Source: Devosia litorisediminis
Lineage (GTDB): Bacteria > Pseudomonadota > Alphaproteobacteria > Rhizobiales > Devosiaceae
Assembly: GCF_018334155.1 (NCBI RefSeq)
Contig: NZ_JAGXTP010000001.1
Coordinates: forward strand, 2,108,001 to 2,172,000
Length of the DNA: 64,000 nucleotides
Direction of reading: 5' to 3'
Shown: positions 9,167 to 17,276 of the stretch, in pieces
How positions within the stretch are numbered: the stretch's first letter is position 1
Layout of the letters: every line of letters begins with the position of its first letter
Position numbers and translations under genes: made by a program
The notes under the pieces: model-generated
Told to the model about the DNA's origin: nothing
The model's database searches: none
What the model saw: only the letters and a program-made list of their open reading frames with translations

Positions 9167-9715
9167 ATGAACGTCAGAACGCTTTGCCTGTCCATCCTCT
9201 TTGAAGGGGAAGCCACCGGATATGAGATCCGGCGTCTTTGCGTGGAAGGCGAATGCTCCTACTTCATCGAAGCGAGCTTTGGTTCGATCTACCCGGCGCT
9301 GGCGCGGCTGGAAGAAAACGGCTTCGTGGTGAGCCGCACCGAGCAACAGGACGGCAAGCCGGCCAAAAAAGTCTATTCGATCACCGAAGCTGGTCGCACC
9401 GAGTTCAGGCAGCAACTGGCGGAGCCATTGGGCGAGGACGTTTTCCGCAGCCCATTTCTGCTGTTCGCCCGCTATGCGCATATTTTGCCGCGTGGACTGG
9501 TCGAAGCGCGGGTTACAGAATATCTGCGCCGCGCCACAGAAGACCGCAAGAAACTCGAAGAAATCCGATCCGAGCGCAGCTGCAATGCAGCTGAGTCATG
9601 GGTCATGGAGTACGGACGTGCAATGATGGAGGTTGCCGAACGGCACACCCGCACCCATATGCACGAACTGATCACAATGGCGCGAGCCGAGCCAGAAAAA
9701 GACGCGGCAGAATAA
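9167..9715 (+). CDS. PadR-family transcriptional regulator
   Basis: A 182-residue PadR-type winged-helix repressor. The N-terminal domain has the family pattern: LSILFEGEATGYEI, then SFGSIYPALARLEENGFV (recognition helix and wing) and KKVYSITEAGRTEF. The C-terminal part is helical and would form the dimerisation and ligand-sensing region. The ATG at 9167 has GTGGAG 7 to 8 bases upstream; an in-frame ATG at 9095 would run through the repeated GCATAT region and is unlikely. It lies 15 bases before the RND adaptor gene on the same strand, so it most likely controls the pump and itself in response to a toxic compound. The inducer cannot be inferred. Confidence 0.88.
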   Translation: MNVRTLCLSILFEGEATGYEIRRLCVEGECSYFIEASFGSIYPALARLEENGFVVSRTEQQDGKPAKKVYSITEAGRTEFRQQLAEPLGEDVFRSPFLLFARYAHILPRGLVEARVTEYLRRATEDRKKLEEIRSERSCNAAESWVMEYGRAMMEVAERHTRTHMHELITMARAEPEKDAAE

Positions 9716-9730
9716 AGGGGCGAATTCTCG

Positions 9731-10981
9731 ATGCGTGCATTATTTTCCTACGGTATTGCGTTTCTTATACTGATCCTGGCTGGCGCCTGGTTGGCGACGG
9801 GGACTCTGGTCATGGGCGGCAATGGCCCCGGCGAGGGCGAGCGTCCGATCGTTTCAGTGCTTGAGGGCGAAGACCACGGTCCGATCGCCACGCAGCTTGC
9901 TGAAGCCGGCGTGCTGGCTGATCACGAAAAAGACGACAGCATTGATCCAACGCTGACGATTGCCCAGCGAAACGAGGCCGAAAATGGCGCTTCTACCGGG
10001 CTGCAGTCGGTTCGCACCACGACGTATGTGGCTCAGCCCTACGCAATTGAAGTGTCGCTGCGCGGCCGCACTGAAGCCAAAGCTTCGGTTGGCGCGGTGG
10101 CCGAGACTTCGGGCATCATCGATACGGTCCATGTGACAAAGGGTCAGGAAGTCGCAATCGGCGACCTGCTGTGCACGCTTGATCAGGGCACACGCGCTGC
10201 AGCAGTGGCCCAGGCCAAGGCGGGTCTGGCGCAGGCAGAAGCCTCGCTGAGCCAGGCACAGGCCGATTTCGACACCAATGCCGAGCTCCGCAGCAAGGGC
10301 CTGGCATCGGCCAATAGCGCCCGCGGTGTGGAAGTGGCACTGGCTGCCGCCCAGGCAGGCGTTACGTCGGCTGAAGCCAATGTAGAAAACGCCGAGGCCG
10401 AGTTCGACCGCACGGAAATCAAGGCCAAGGTCGCCGGCATTGTCCAGGCACCACTGGCCGTGGCCGGCGCCATGCTGCCTCAAGGTCAGCCCTGCGCGAC
10501 CATCGTTCAGCTCGACCCCATGCTGTTCATCGGTCAGGTTCCCGAAGCCCGCGTCGGGCTTGCCAAGCTTGGCCTGGATGCGGTTATCACCACGGTGACC
10601 GGACAGGAAGTCAAGGGCAAGGTGACGTTCATCGCCGCAACGGCCGACCCCGCAACCCGGTCGTTCCCAGCCGAAATTGAACTGCCAAATCCCGATGGCT
10701 CGATCCGCGACGGCATTACGGCCACAGCCGTGGTCAATATGGGCGTGGCGCCCGCACACCTGATCCCGCAGTCTTCACTGACCCTGGATGCAGATGGCGT
10801 GTTGGGCGTATCCACGGTTGAGGATGGCGCTGTCAAATTCGTGCCTATCGAGATCGCCAGTGACACCCGCGATGGCGTGTGGGTGCTGGGCCTGCCAGTT
10901 GCGGTCGATGTTATCGTGATCGGCCAAGAGTACGTCACCGACGGTCAGGCCGTCGACGCTACCAACGTAACAGCGAGCTAG
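9731..10981 (+). CDS. RND efflux periplasmic adaptor subunit (HlyD/MFP family)
   Basis: A 416-residue membrane fusion protein that would link the inner-membrane RND pump to an outer-membrane channel. An N-terminal hydrophobic segment (residues about 5-28, without a lipobox cysteine) anchors or exports it. A lipoyl/barrel-sandwich half (SGIIDTVHVTKGQEVAIGDLLCTLD) is followed by an alanine- and glutamine-rich coiled-coil hairpin (AKAGLAQAEASLSQAQADF onwards) and the second lipoyl half with the beta-barrel (GQVPEARVGLAKLG). It follows the padR gene and precedes the permease by 4 bases. No outer-membrane factor gene is nearby, so a TolC-like protein from elsewhere would be needed. Confidence 0.92.
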   Translation: MRALFSYGIAFLILILAGAWLATGTLVMGGNGPGEGERPIVSVLEGEDHGPIATQLAEAGVLADHEKDDSIDPTLTIAQRNEAENGASTGLQSVRTTTYVAQPYAIEVSLRGRTEAKASVGAVAETSGIIDTVHVTKGQEVAIGDLLCTLDQGTRAAAVAQAKAGLAQAEASLSQAQADFDTNAELRSKGLASANSARGVEVALAAAQAGVTSAEANVENAEAEFDRTEIKAKVAGIVQAPLAVAGAMLPQGQPCATIVQLDPMLFIGQVPEARVGLAKLGLDAVITTVTGQEVKGKVTFIAATADPATRSFPAEIELPNPDGSIRDGITATAVVNMGVAPAHLIPQSSLTLDADGVLGVSTVEDGAVKFVPIEIASDTRDGVWVLGLPVAVDVIVIGQEYVTDGQAVDATNVTAS

Positions 10982-10985
10982 ACCC

Positions 10986-13900
10986 ATGCTGGATTTCATC
11001 GAACGTATCCTGCGGATGCCACGCGTCGTACTCACCGTGATGGTGTTGCTGCTTGGCGCCGGGTTCATGGCCTACAATACCTTGCCCAAGGAAAGCTTCC
11101 CGGCGATCGACATCCCATATTTCTACGTCTCGGTGAGCCAGACTGGCGTCGCCCCGCGCGATGCCGAACAATTGCTGGCCAAGCCGATCGAGGACCGCAT
11201 CAAGGAACTTGACGGGCTCAAGAACTACTCCTCCACATCGACGACAGGCCATGTCTCGGTGTTTCTGGAGTTTGACGTCAGTGCCGACAAGGATCAGGCG
11301 CTATCGGATATTCGCGCCGCGCTCGATGGCGTGTCATCGGAACTTCCCGATGATGCAACCGAGCCGACCGTGTCCGAGATTTCGTTCACCGATCAGCCGG
11401 TTATTTCGGTGGCCATTTATGGTGCTGTGCCAGAACGCGAACTGGTTCGCCGCGCCAAGGATCTCAAGGAAGAACTTGAGGGCATGGCCAATGTTCAGAG
11501 CGTGACGCTTTCGGGCTCGCGCGATGAAGTGCTTGAGGTGACCATCGACCTCAATCAGCTTGAAGCCTATGACCTGACCGCCGCGCAACTGCTGGACGCG
11601 CTGTCCAAGAACAATATGGTCGTGCCGGGCGGCACACTGGACTCCGGCCAGGGCTCGTTCAATGTCGAGGTTCCCGGTCTGATCAAGAACGCGCAGGACG
11701 TGTACTCCCTGCCGCTCAAGACTGTTGGCGACACCGTCATTACCTTTGGCCAGGTGGCCAACATTACCCGTACCTTCGAGGACGCCACCGAATACGCCCA
11801 GGTCAACGGCAAACCTGCCCTCACCCTTGGGGTATCCAAAAAGCTGGGCAGCAACGTCATCGACGTGTCCGACGAGGTGCGCCGCATCACGGACGAATTC
11901 ACGGCTGACTGGCCACAGGGCATTCAGACCAGCTTCCTGATCGATCAGGCCGATTCCACCAAGGGCATGTTCCGCTCGCTCGAAGCCGCCGTGTTTACCG
12001 CTGTCGCGCTGGTGCTGATCACCTGTATTGCAACGCTGGGCTGGCGCGCCGCCATCATGATCGGCATGTCGATCCCGATCTCGTTCATGATCGCATTCCT
12101 CGTCGTGCAGATGCTGGGCATGACCATCAACATGATGATCATGTTTGGTCTGGTGCTGGCGGTGGGCGTGCTGGTGGACGACCCCATTGTGGTGGTCGAA
12201 TACGCCGAGCGAAAACTGCAGGAAGGCGTGTCCAAGAAGGAAGCCTTCATTCTGGCGGCCCGCAAGATGTTTGTGCCTGTGGTGTCGGCCACCTGCACCA
12301 CGCTGGGCGCCTTTGTACCGCTGCTGTTCTGGCCGGGCATTATCGGCAAGTTCATGAGCTATCTGCCGATCGTGGTGATCGTGGTGATGGTCGCCTCGCT
12401 GGTATCAGCGCTGATCTTCATGCCGATCATCGGCGCCTTCATCGCTTCGAGTCATGTCGACGAGAAGGAAAAGGAAGCCGCAGACATCGTTATGTATGCC
12501 GACAAGTTCGACACCAAGAAGGTGCGCGGCGTGACCGGCTATTATGTGCGGGCAATGGAACACCTGATGCACCAGCCGCTGATCACACTGGCGGTTGGTT
12601 TCGGCATCGTGGTGATGATGTTTGCCGCCTATATGATGAACCCGACGGGCACCGAAGCCTTCCCGGCATCGGAGCCTGAATTCGGCACGGTCAACGTGAT
12701 CACGCGCGGCAATTATTCGCCGATCGAAATCCGCGACATGCTGGTCGAGGTGGAAGACCAGTTGCTGCAGGTCCATGGCATTCAGGACGTGATCATGAGC
12801 TTTGGTGGTTCCGCTCCCGATACCATTGGCTCGTTCAATCTGCAGCTGCTGCCTTACAATGAGCGCGTCAAGGCCGCCGAAATCTTCCAGGACATCCGCG
12901 AGCGCGTGGCTGGCATTTCGGGCCTTGAAGTGCAGATCGCTGCCCAGGAGAATGGCCCACCAGCCGGCAAGGCCATCAATCTGCGCGTCGAGGGTAGCGT
13001 CTATGACGATATCGCCCCGACCGTGGCCAAGCTGCGCGAGTTCATCGAGAACGATCTGGGCGACACTATCGAAGTTGAAGATGGCCGCCCTGCCCCGGGT
13101 ATTGACTGGCAGGTTACTATCGACCGCGAAGCTGCTGCCAAATACGGCATCGGCGTGCGTGAGCTGAGCCCGTATGTGCAGTTGGTCACCTCCGGCGTGA
13201 AGCTGGGCACCTACCGTCCTGACGATGGCGGCGACGAACTCGACATCCGGGTCCGCCTGCCCAAGAGCGAACGTACGTTCGATGCGCTGGATTCGCTGCG
13301 GATCGTGACAGCCCAGGGTCTTGTGCCGGTATCGAACTTCATCGACCGCAAGGCGGTGCCCAAGGTTGCCAATATCTCACGACGCAATGGCGTGTATTCC
13401 ATGCCGGTCGCGGCCAACCTCAACCCAACCACCGCCGATGGCGTTGAAGTCACCTCCGCCGAGAAGATCAAGGAGATCAAGGCCTGGCAGGCAACGCAGG
13501 AATGGCCCGCGAGTGTGGACATCGTCTATGGCGGCGCTGCCGAGCAGGTGGACGACACCAATGCGTTCATCGTGACCGCCTTTGGTGCCGCGATGTTCCT
13601 GATCTTCCTGATCCTGCTGCTGGAATATAACAGCTTCTATCAGGTGTTGGTGACGCTCACGACGGTGATCATGTCCGTCGGTGGCGTGCTGCTGGGCATG
13701 CTCGTTACCGGGATGAGCTTCTCGGCGGTGATGACAGGGCTGGGTATCGTGGCGCTGGCGGGTATCGTGGTGAAGAACGGCATCGTGCTGATCGACACCT
13801 ATAATCACTATAATCGCGACGAACATGTTGAGCCGATCAAGGCAATGCTGATCACCATCAGCCAGCGTGTGCGTCCAGTGTTGCTGACGGCGATGGTGAC

Positions 13901-14327
13901 TGGTCTGGGCGTGATCCCCATGGCACTGAACATCGAGTTCGACTTCATCCGCCGCGAAATCGTGGTGGGCGGCATTGCTGGCTCGTGGTTCATCCACCTG
14001 TCGGCGGCGCTGGTGTCGGGCCTGTTCGTATCCACCGCCCTGACGCTGGTGATGGTGCCGGTGATGGTGGTGGCGCCCAACGTGCTGTGGAAGCAGATCA
14101 AGTGGCTTGGCGAGCAGGCTGCCCGCCTGGCGCGATTTGCCACCGGCCGCGGCGACCAGCCAGCAACTGCAGCTCCGGCGGGGTTTGACGGCATGGCCAT
14201 TGAGATTCCGGCCGATGCCGATGGGTCCAGACGCTATATCGTCAGCCCCGATGCAGGGCTGGTCGAGAAGGAACAGAACGGCGTGACTGTGGTCAGCCGT
14301 CCGGATCGACCTGAAGCGGCCGAGTAA
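10986..14327 (+). CDS. RND multidrug efflux permease (AcrB/HAE-like)
   Basis: A 1,113-residue proton-driven exporter of the resistance-nodulation-division family. It shows the duplicated plan of 12 membrane segments with two large periplasmic loops. The TM4 aspartate pair needed for proton relay is kept (VGVLVDDPIVVVEY) and the TM10 lysine is kept (IVVKNGIVLIDTYNHY). The N-terminus (RVVLTVMVLLLGAGFMAYNTLPKES) is the usual TM1 and following segment. The C-terminus has a soluble tail of about 60 residues ending in RPEAAE, longer than in AcrB. It begins 4 bases after the adaptor gene and is followed by a strong terminator. The substrate is unknown. Confidence 0.95.
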   Translation: MLDFIERILRMPRVVLTVMVLLLGAGFMAYNTLPKESFPAIDIPYFYVSVSQTGVAPRDAEQLLAKPIEDRIKELDGLKNYSSTSTTGHVSVFLEFDVSADKDQALSDIRAALDGVSSELPDDATEPTVSEISFTDQPVISVAIYGAVPERELVRRAKDLKEELEGMANVQSVTLSGSRDEVLEVTIDLNQLEAYDLTAAQLLDALSKNNMVVPGGTLDSGQGSFNVEVPGLIKNAQDVYSLPLKTVGDTVITFGQVANITRTFEDATEYAQVNGKPALTLGVSKKLGSNVIDVSDEVRRITDEFTADWPQGIQTSFLIDQADSTKGMFRSLEAAVFTAVALVLITCIATLGWRAAIMIGMSIPISFMIAFLVVQMLGMTINMMIMFGLVLAVGVLVDDPIVVVEYAERKLQEGVSKKEAFILAARKMFVPVVSATCTTLGAFVPLLFWPGIIGKFMSYLPIVVIVVMVASLVSALIFMPIIGAFIASSHVDEKEKEAADIVMYADKFDTKKVRGVTGYYVRAMEHLMHQPLITLAVGFGIVVMMFAAYMMNPTGTEAFPASEPEFGTVNVITRGNYSPIEIRDMLVEVEDQLLQVHGIQDVIMSFGGSAPDTIGSFNLQLLPYNERVKAAEIFQDIRERVAGISGLEVQIAAQENGPPAGKAINLRVEGSVYDDIAPTVAKLREFIENDLGDTIEVEDGRPAPGIDWQVTIDREAAAKYGIGVRELSPYVQLVTSGVKLGTYRPDDGGDELDIRVRLPKSERTFDALDSLRIVTAQGLVPVSNFIDRKAVPKVANISRRNGVYSMPVAANLNPTTADGVEVTSAEKIKEIKAWQATQEWPASVDIVYGGAAEQVDDTNAFIVTAFGAAMFLIFLILLLEYNSFYQVLVTLTTVIMSVGGVLLGMLVTGMSFSAVMTGLGIVALAGIVVKNGIVLIDTYNHYNRDEHVEPIKAMLITISQRVRPVLLTAMVTGLGVIPMALNIEFDFIRREIVVGGIAGSWFIHLSAALVSGLFVSTALTLVMVPVMVVAPNVLWKQIKWLGEQAARLARFATGRGDQPATAAPAGFDGMAIEIPADADGSRRYIVSPDAGLVEKEQNGVTVVSRPDRPEAAE

Positions 14328-14348
14328 GATCGGCGCAAATGAGTGCAG

Positions 14349-14376
14349 AAGGCCCGCAGTGATGCGGGCCTTTTTT
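14349..14376 (+). terminator. Rho-independent terminator after the RND operon
   Basis: GGCCCGCA (14351-14358), loop GTGA, TGCGGGCC (14363-14370), then six T. The flanking AA/TT extends the stem to 10 pairs. It ends the padR-adaptor-permease transcript. Confidence 0.92.
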
Positions 14377-14433
14377 GTGTTTCTCCAACAAAGCCGTTCG
14401 CCGCTGGCCGGATGTCCCGCCCCACAAAGTCAC

Positions 14434-14913
14434 TCACGTCGAAAACGCCTGCAGCCGCCAGTCGTCGCCTTCGAAATTCAGCTGGCGGATAGAAGGTTTT
14501 CGGGTGTCGAGCACTGATGACCAGAAGGCCAAAGCGGGCGTATTGGCCAGCGGTACGGCAATGTGCCAGTCGCCGAAATGCCGCGCCAGTGCGGCACCCA
14601 GCGTCTGCCGGGCAACCCCACGCCGCCGATACGCCGCAAGTACAAAAAACTCGGCCATGAACCAGCAGGGTTGGCGACCGGTGAGCGGACACTCGTCGAC
14701 GACCAGTGCAAAACCTGCGATCTCGTCGCCGACCATGATCAGGTAGGGGTGACGCCAGAAGCGGTCCAAAAAGTCATATTCAAACCGACCATCCAAGCCG
14801 ACAGGAAACGGCATGAAACTCGTCATGTCGTAGAGGTAAAGCTGAATGAGATTTTCGATCAGCAGTCGTTGGTCGTGTCTGGCAGCGACCAGCATTGGCT
14901 CAGCCTGGGTCAT
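14434..14913 (-). CDS. GNAT-family N-acetyltransferase
   Basis: A 159-residue acetyl-CoA-dependent transferase. The acetyl-CoA binding motif A is visible as FFVLAAYRRRGVARQTLGAAL (first 20 residues fit the R-x-x-G-x-G/A pattern), preceded by the motif D/B strands PYLIMVGDEIAGFALVVDE. The ATG at 14913 is preferred over a TTG two codons upstream. It lies convergent to the RND operon and may be read separately from the ABC exporter gene upstream of it on the same strand (50-base gap). The substrate is unknown. Confidence 0.82.
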   Translation of the reverse strand: MTQAEPMLVAARHDQRLLIENLIQLYLYDMTSFMPFPVGLDGRFEYDFLDRFWRHPYLIMVGDEIAGFALVVDECPLTGRQPCWFMAEFFVLAAYRRRGVARQTLGAALARHFGDWHIAVPLANTPALAFWSSVLDTRKPSIRQLNFEGDDWRLQAFST

Positions 14914-14969
14914 ACCCAAAGCTAGCGCCGATGAGGGCTATAGGGAAGCCAAGCTATGGCTCCCCGCCT

Positions 14970-16865
14970 CTACTCGCCCGCCGGTTTGCCACGCTTGACG
15001 AAGCCGTCGGGGTCGTTGGCAGTCTGGAGCAGCTTTTCCTCGGCCTCGGTGGCCTCGCGCTGACGGTTCCACATCTGGGCGTACAGGCCATCCTGGGCCA
15101 GCAGATCCTGATGACCGCCGCGCTCGGCAATGATGCCCTCACGCAGCACCAGGATTTCATCGGCATTGACGACCGTGGACAGACGGTGGGCAATGACGAC
15201 AGTCGTTCGATTGGCCGAGACCACATCGAGCGCTGACTGAATGTCGCGTTCGGTCTTGGTATCAAGCGCCGAGGTCGCTTCATCCAGGATCAGGATCGAC
15301 GGGCCCTTGAGAATGGTACGCGCGATGGCCACGCGCTGCTTTTCGCCACCCGACAGCTTGAGCCCACGTTCGCCCACAGGCGTATCATAGCCCTTGGGCA
15401 GGGTTTCGATGAAGGGGCCGACCTGTGCCATGGCGGCCGCTTCACGGACCTCCTCAGGCGTCGCGCCGGGGCGGCCATATTCGATGTTGTAGCCAATGGT
15501 ATCGTTGAACAGCACCGTGTCCTGCGGGACCATGCCGATGGCCGAACGCAGACTTTCCTGCGTCACGTCGCGCAGATCCTGACCATCAATGGTGATGGCG
15601 CCGCCGGTGACATCATAGAAGCGATAGAGCAGCCGGGAGATGGTGGATTTGCCAGCGCCGGTCGGGCCGACAATGGCCACGGTCTTACCCGCAGGAACCT
15701 CGAAGCTGACGCCTTTGAGGATCGGTCGGTCGGGGTCGTAATGGAAGGTCACATCATCAAAGCGAATGACCGGACCGGTAACGGCGAGCGGCTCGGCGTT
15801 CGCCTTGTCCTCGATCTCAGGGTCCTGATCGAGCAGCTTGAACATCTCCTCGATGTCGGTGAGGCCCTGACGCAGTTCGCGATAGACGAAGCCGATGAAG
15901 TTGAGGGGGCGGTAAATCTGCATCAGGAAGGTGTTGAGCAGCACGAAATCGCCCAGCGTCAGCGTCTTGTTGAGCACGCCGTTGATGGCCATGATGCCGA
16001 TGACGAGGAAACCGCCGTAAAAGATCAACGCCTGGCCGAAGTTGAGGAAGCCCAGTGAGGTCCAGATACGGATCGCTGAGCGCTCATAGCCGGCCATGGA
16101 GGCGTCGTAGCGATCCGCTTCCATCTTCTCATTGGCGAAGTATTTGACCGTTTCGTAGTTGAGCAGGCTGTCGATGGCCTTGCCGTTGGCATCGGTGTCG
16201 GAGTTGTTCATGTCCCGACGGATGCCAATGCGCCAGTTCGACGCCTTGATGGTGAAGAACAGATAGCCCCAGATCATGGCGATCAGTACGCCGAGATAGC
16301 TGATGCCGAACATCCACACGAAGATCACGGCGGTGATGGCGAATTCAACAATGGTGGGGGCGATGTTGAGCATGGTGAAACGCACAATGGTTTCAATGCC
16401 CTTGGTGCCGCGTTCGATAACCCGGCTGAGGCCACCCGTACGGCGCGCGAGATGGAAACGCAGCGACAGCCGGTGCATGTGATGGAAGGTGCGCAGGGCG
16501 AGCTTGCGCACGGCGTTCTGGCCAACGCTGGCGAACAGCACGTCGCGCAATTGCTGGAAGCCGGCATCAATGATGTTGCCCAGCACATAGGCAATCACCA
16601 GCACGACGGGGATGGCCAGACCCATGATCAGGGCACTGTCGGGAGCATCACCATCCAGGCTGTCGATAATGCCCTTATAGGCAAAGGGGATCAGCGTGGT
16701 CGCAACCTTGCTCAGCAGCAGGGCGCCAATGGCCAGCACCACACGCAGCCGCAGGTCGGCCCGGTCGGTGGGCCACATATAGGTCCACAAATTTCTGATC
16801 GTCGATAATACGGAGCCTTCGTCCGCGCTGACGGACGCTTTCTTCTCATCGGTATCAGACGACAT
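14970..16865 (-). CDS. Atm1-type ABC exporter, fused permease-ATPase
   Basis: A 631-residue half-transporter: six membrane helices in residues 40-330, then a nucleotide-binding domain with Walker A (GPTGAGKST), Q-loop (MVPQDTVLF), signature (LSGGEKQRVAIAR), Walker B (ILILDEATSALD) and H-loop (VIAHRLST). The cytoplasmic-loop signature LLNYETVKYFANEKME is typical of the Atm1/HMT1 branch, which exports glutathione-conjugated or persulfide compounds and metal complexes. Its ATG overlaps the stop of the upstream arsR-like gene as TGATG (16863-16867), so the two are translationally coupled. This supports a role in metal, metalloid or sulfur stress, which is inference. Confidence 0.93.
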   Translation of the reverse strand: MSSDTDEKKASVSADEGSVLSTIRNLWTYMWPTDRADLRLRVVLAIGALLLSKVATTLIPFAYKGIIDSLDGDAPDSALIMGLAIPVVLVIAYVLGNIIDAGFQQLRDVLFASVGQNAVRKLALRTFHHMHRLSLRFHLARRTGGLSRVIERGTKGIETIVRFTMLNIAPTIVEFAITAVIFVWMFGISYLGVLIAMIWGYLFFTIKASNWRIGIRRDMNNSDTDANGKAIDSLLNYETVKYFANEKMEADRYDASMAGYERSAIRIWTSLGFLNFGQALIFYGGFLVIGIMAINGVLNKTLTLGDFVLLNTFLMQIYRPLNFIGFVYRELRQGLTDIEEMFKLLDQDPEIEDKANAEPLAVTGPVIRFDDVTFHYDPDRPILKGVSFEVPAGKTVAIVGPTGAGKSTISRLLYRFYDVTGGAITIDGQDLRDVTQESLRSAIGMVPQDTVLFNDTIGYNIEYGRPGATPEEVREAAAMAQVGPFIETLPKGYDTPVGERGLKLSGGEKQRVAIARTILKGPSILILDEATSALDTKTERDIQSALDVVSANRTTVVIAHRLSTVVNADEILVLREGIIAERGGHQDLLAQDGLYAQMWNRQREATEAEEKLLQTANDPDGFVKRGKPAGE

Positions 16866-17209
16866 CAGACGGTTTCCGCTTCCATTTTCGGGGTGGTCGG
16901 GCCCAAGCCGGCGAGCATGCCGGAATAGGCGGAGCCGAGAGCATCAAGACGCTCGCGCTGAATGATGTAGCAATTACGGGTGCCGCGGGGCTTGCGCTCT
17001 ATGAGCCCGGCATCAAGCAGCACCTTGATGTGCTGGCTGACTGTGGACTGCGCAAGGGTCAGGGATTCGGTCACATCGGCGCAGCAACACTCACCGCGCT
17101 GCTGACGGGCGATGATGCGGAGAATGTTCAGGCGTACCGGATGACCCAGCGCCCGCATGATGGTGGCAATGTCGTCGTCTTGCATCGGTTCAACTGCGTT
17201 GATCGGCAT
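16865..17209 (-). CDS. ArsR/SmtB-family transcriptional regulator
   Basis: A 114-residue winged-helix repressor. The core reads IMRALGHPVRLNILRIIARQ, then a cysteine cluster GECCCADVTESL in the alpha-3 region and the recognition helix LAQSTVSQHIKVLLDAGLI. The ECCC cluster sits where ArsR/CadC-type sensors bind metal or metalloid, so a thiol-based or metal sensing role is plausible. I start at ATG 17209 rather than 17473, because the extra 88 residues would be unlike the family and would run through the LysM terminator. An ATG at 17185 is also possible. The stop overlaps the start of the Atm1-type exporter. Confidence 0.88.
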   Translation of the reverse strand: MPINAVEPMQDDDIATIMRALGHPVRLNILRIIARQQRGECCCADVTESLTLAQSTVSQHIKVLLDAGLIERKPRGTRNCYIIQRERLDALGSAYSGMLAGLGPTTPKMEAETV

Positions 17210-17222
17210 ATTACGATATATG
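17207..17222 (-). promoter_or_regulatory. Possible ArsR operator, CATAT-N6-ATATG inverted repeat
   Basis: CATAT (17207-17211) and ATATG (17218-17222) flank TACGAT. The repeat overlaps the start codon of the arsR-like gene, and AT-rich dyads of this shape are common ArsR-family sites. Function is inferred from position only. Confidence 0.4.
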
Positions 17223-17244
17223 GGAGTATCCGCCGAAATAATCA

Positions 17245-17269
17245 ATGGCCCGCCAGTGAGGCGGGCCAT
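17245..17269 (-). terminator. Terminator hairpin after the LysM gene
   Basis: Perfect 10-base stem ATGGCCCGCC / GGCGGGCCAT with a 5-base loop, 8 bases beyond the lysM stop. On the minus strand it is followed by a T-rich but broken tract (TGATTATTT), so termination strength is uncertain. Confidence 0.65.
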
Positions 17270-17276
17270 GTTGTAC

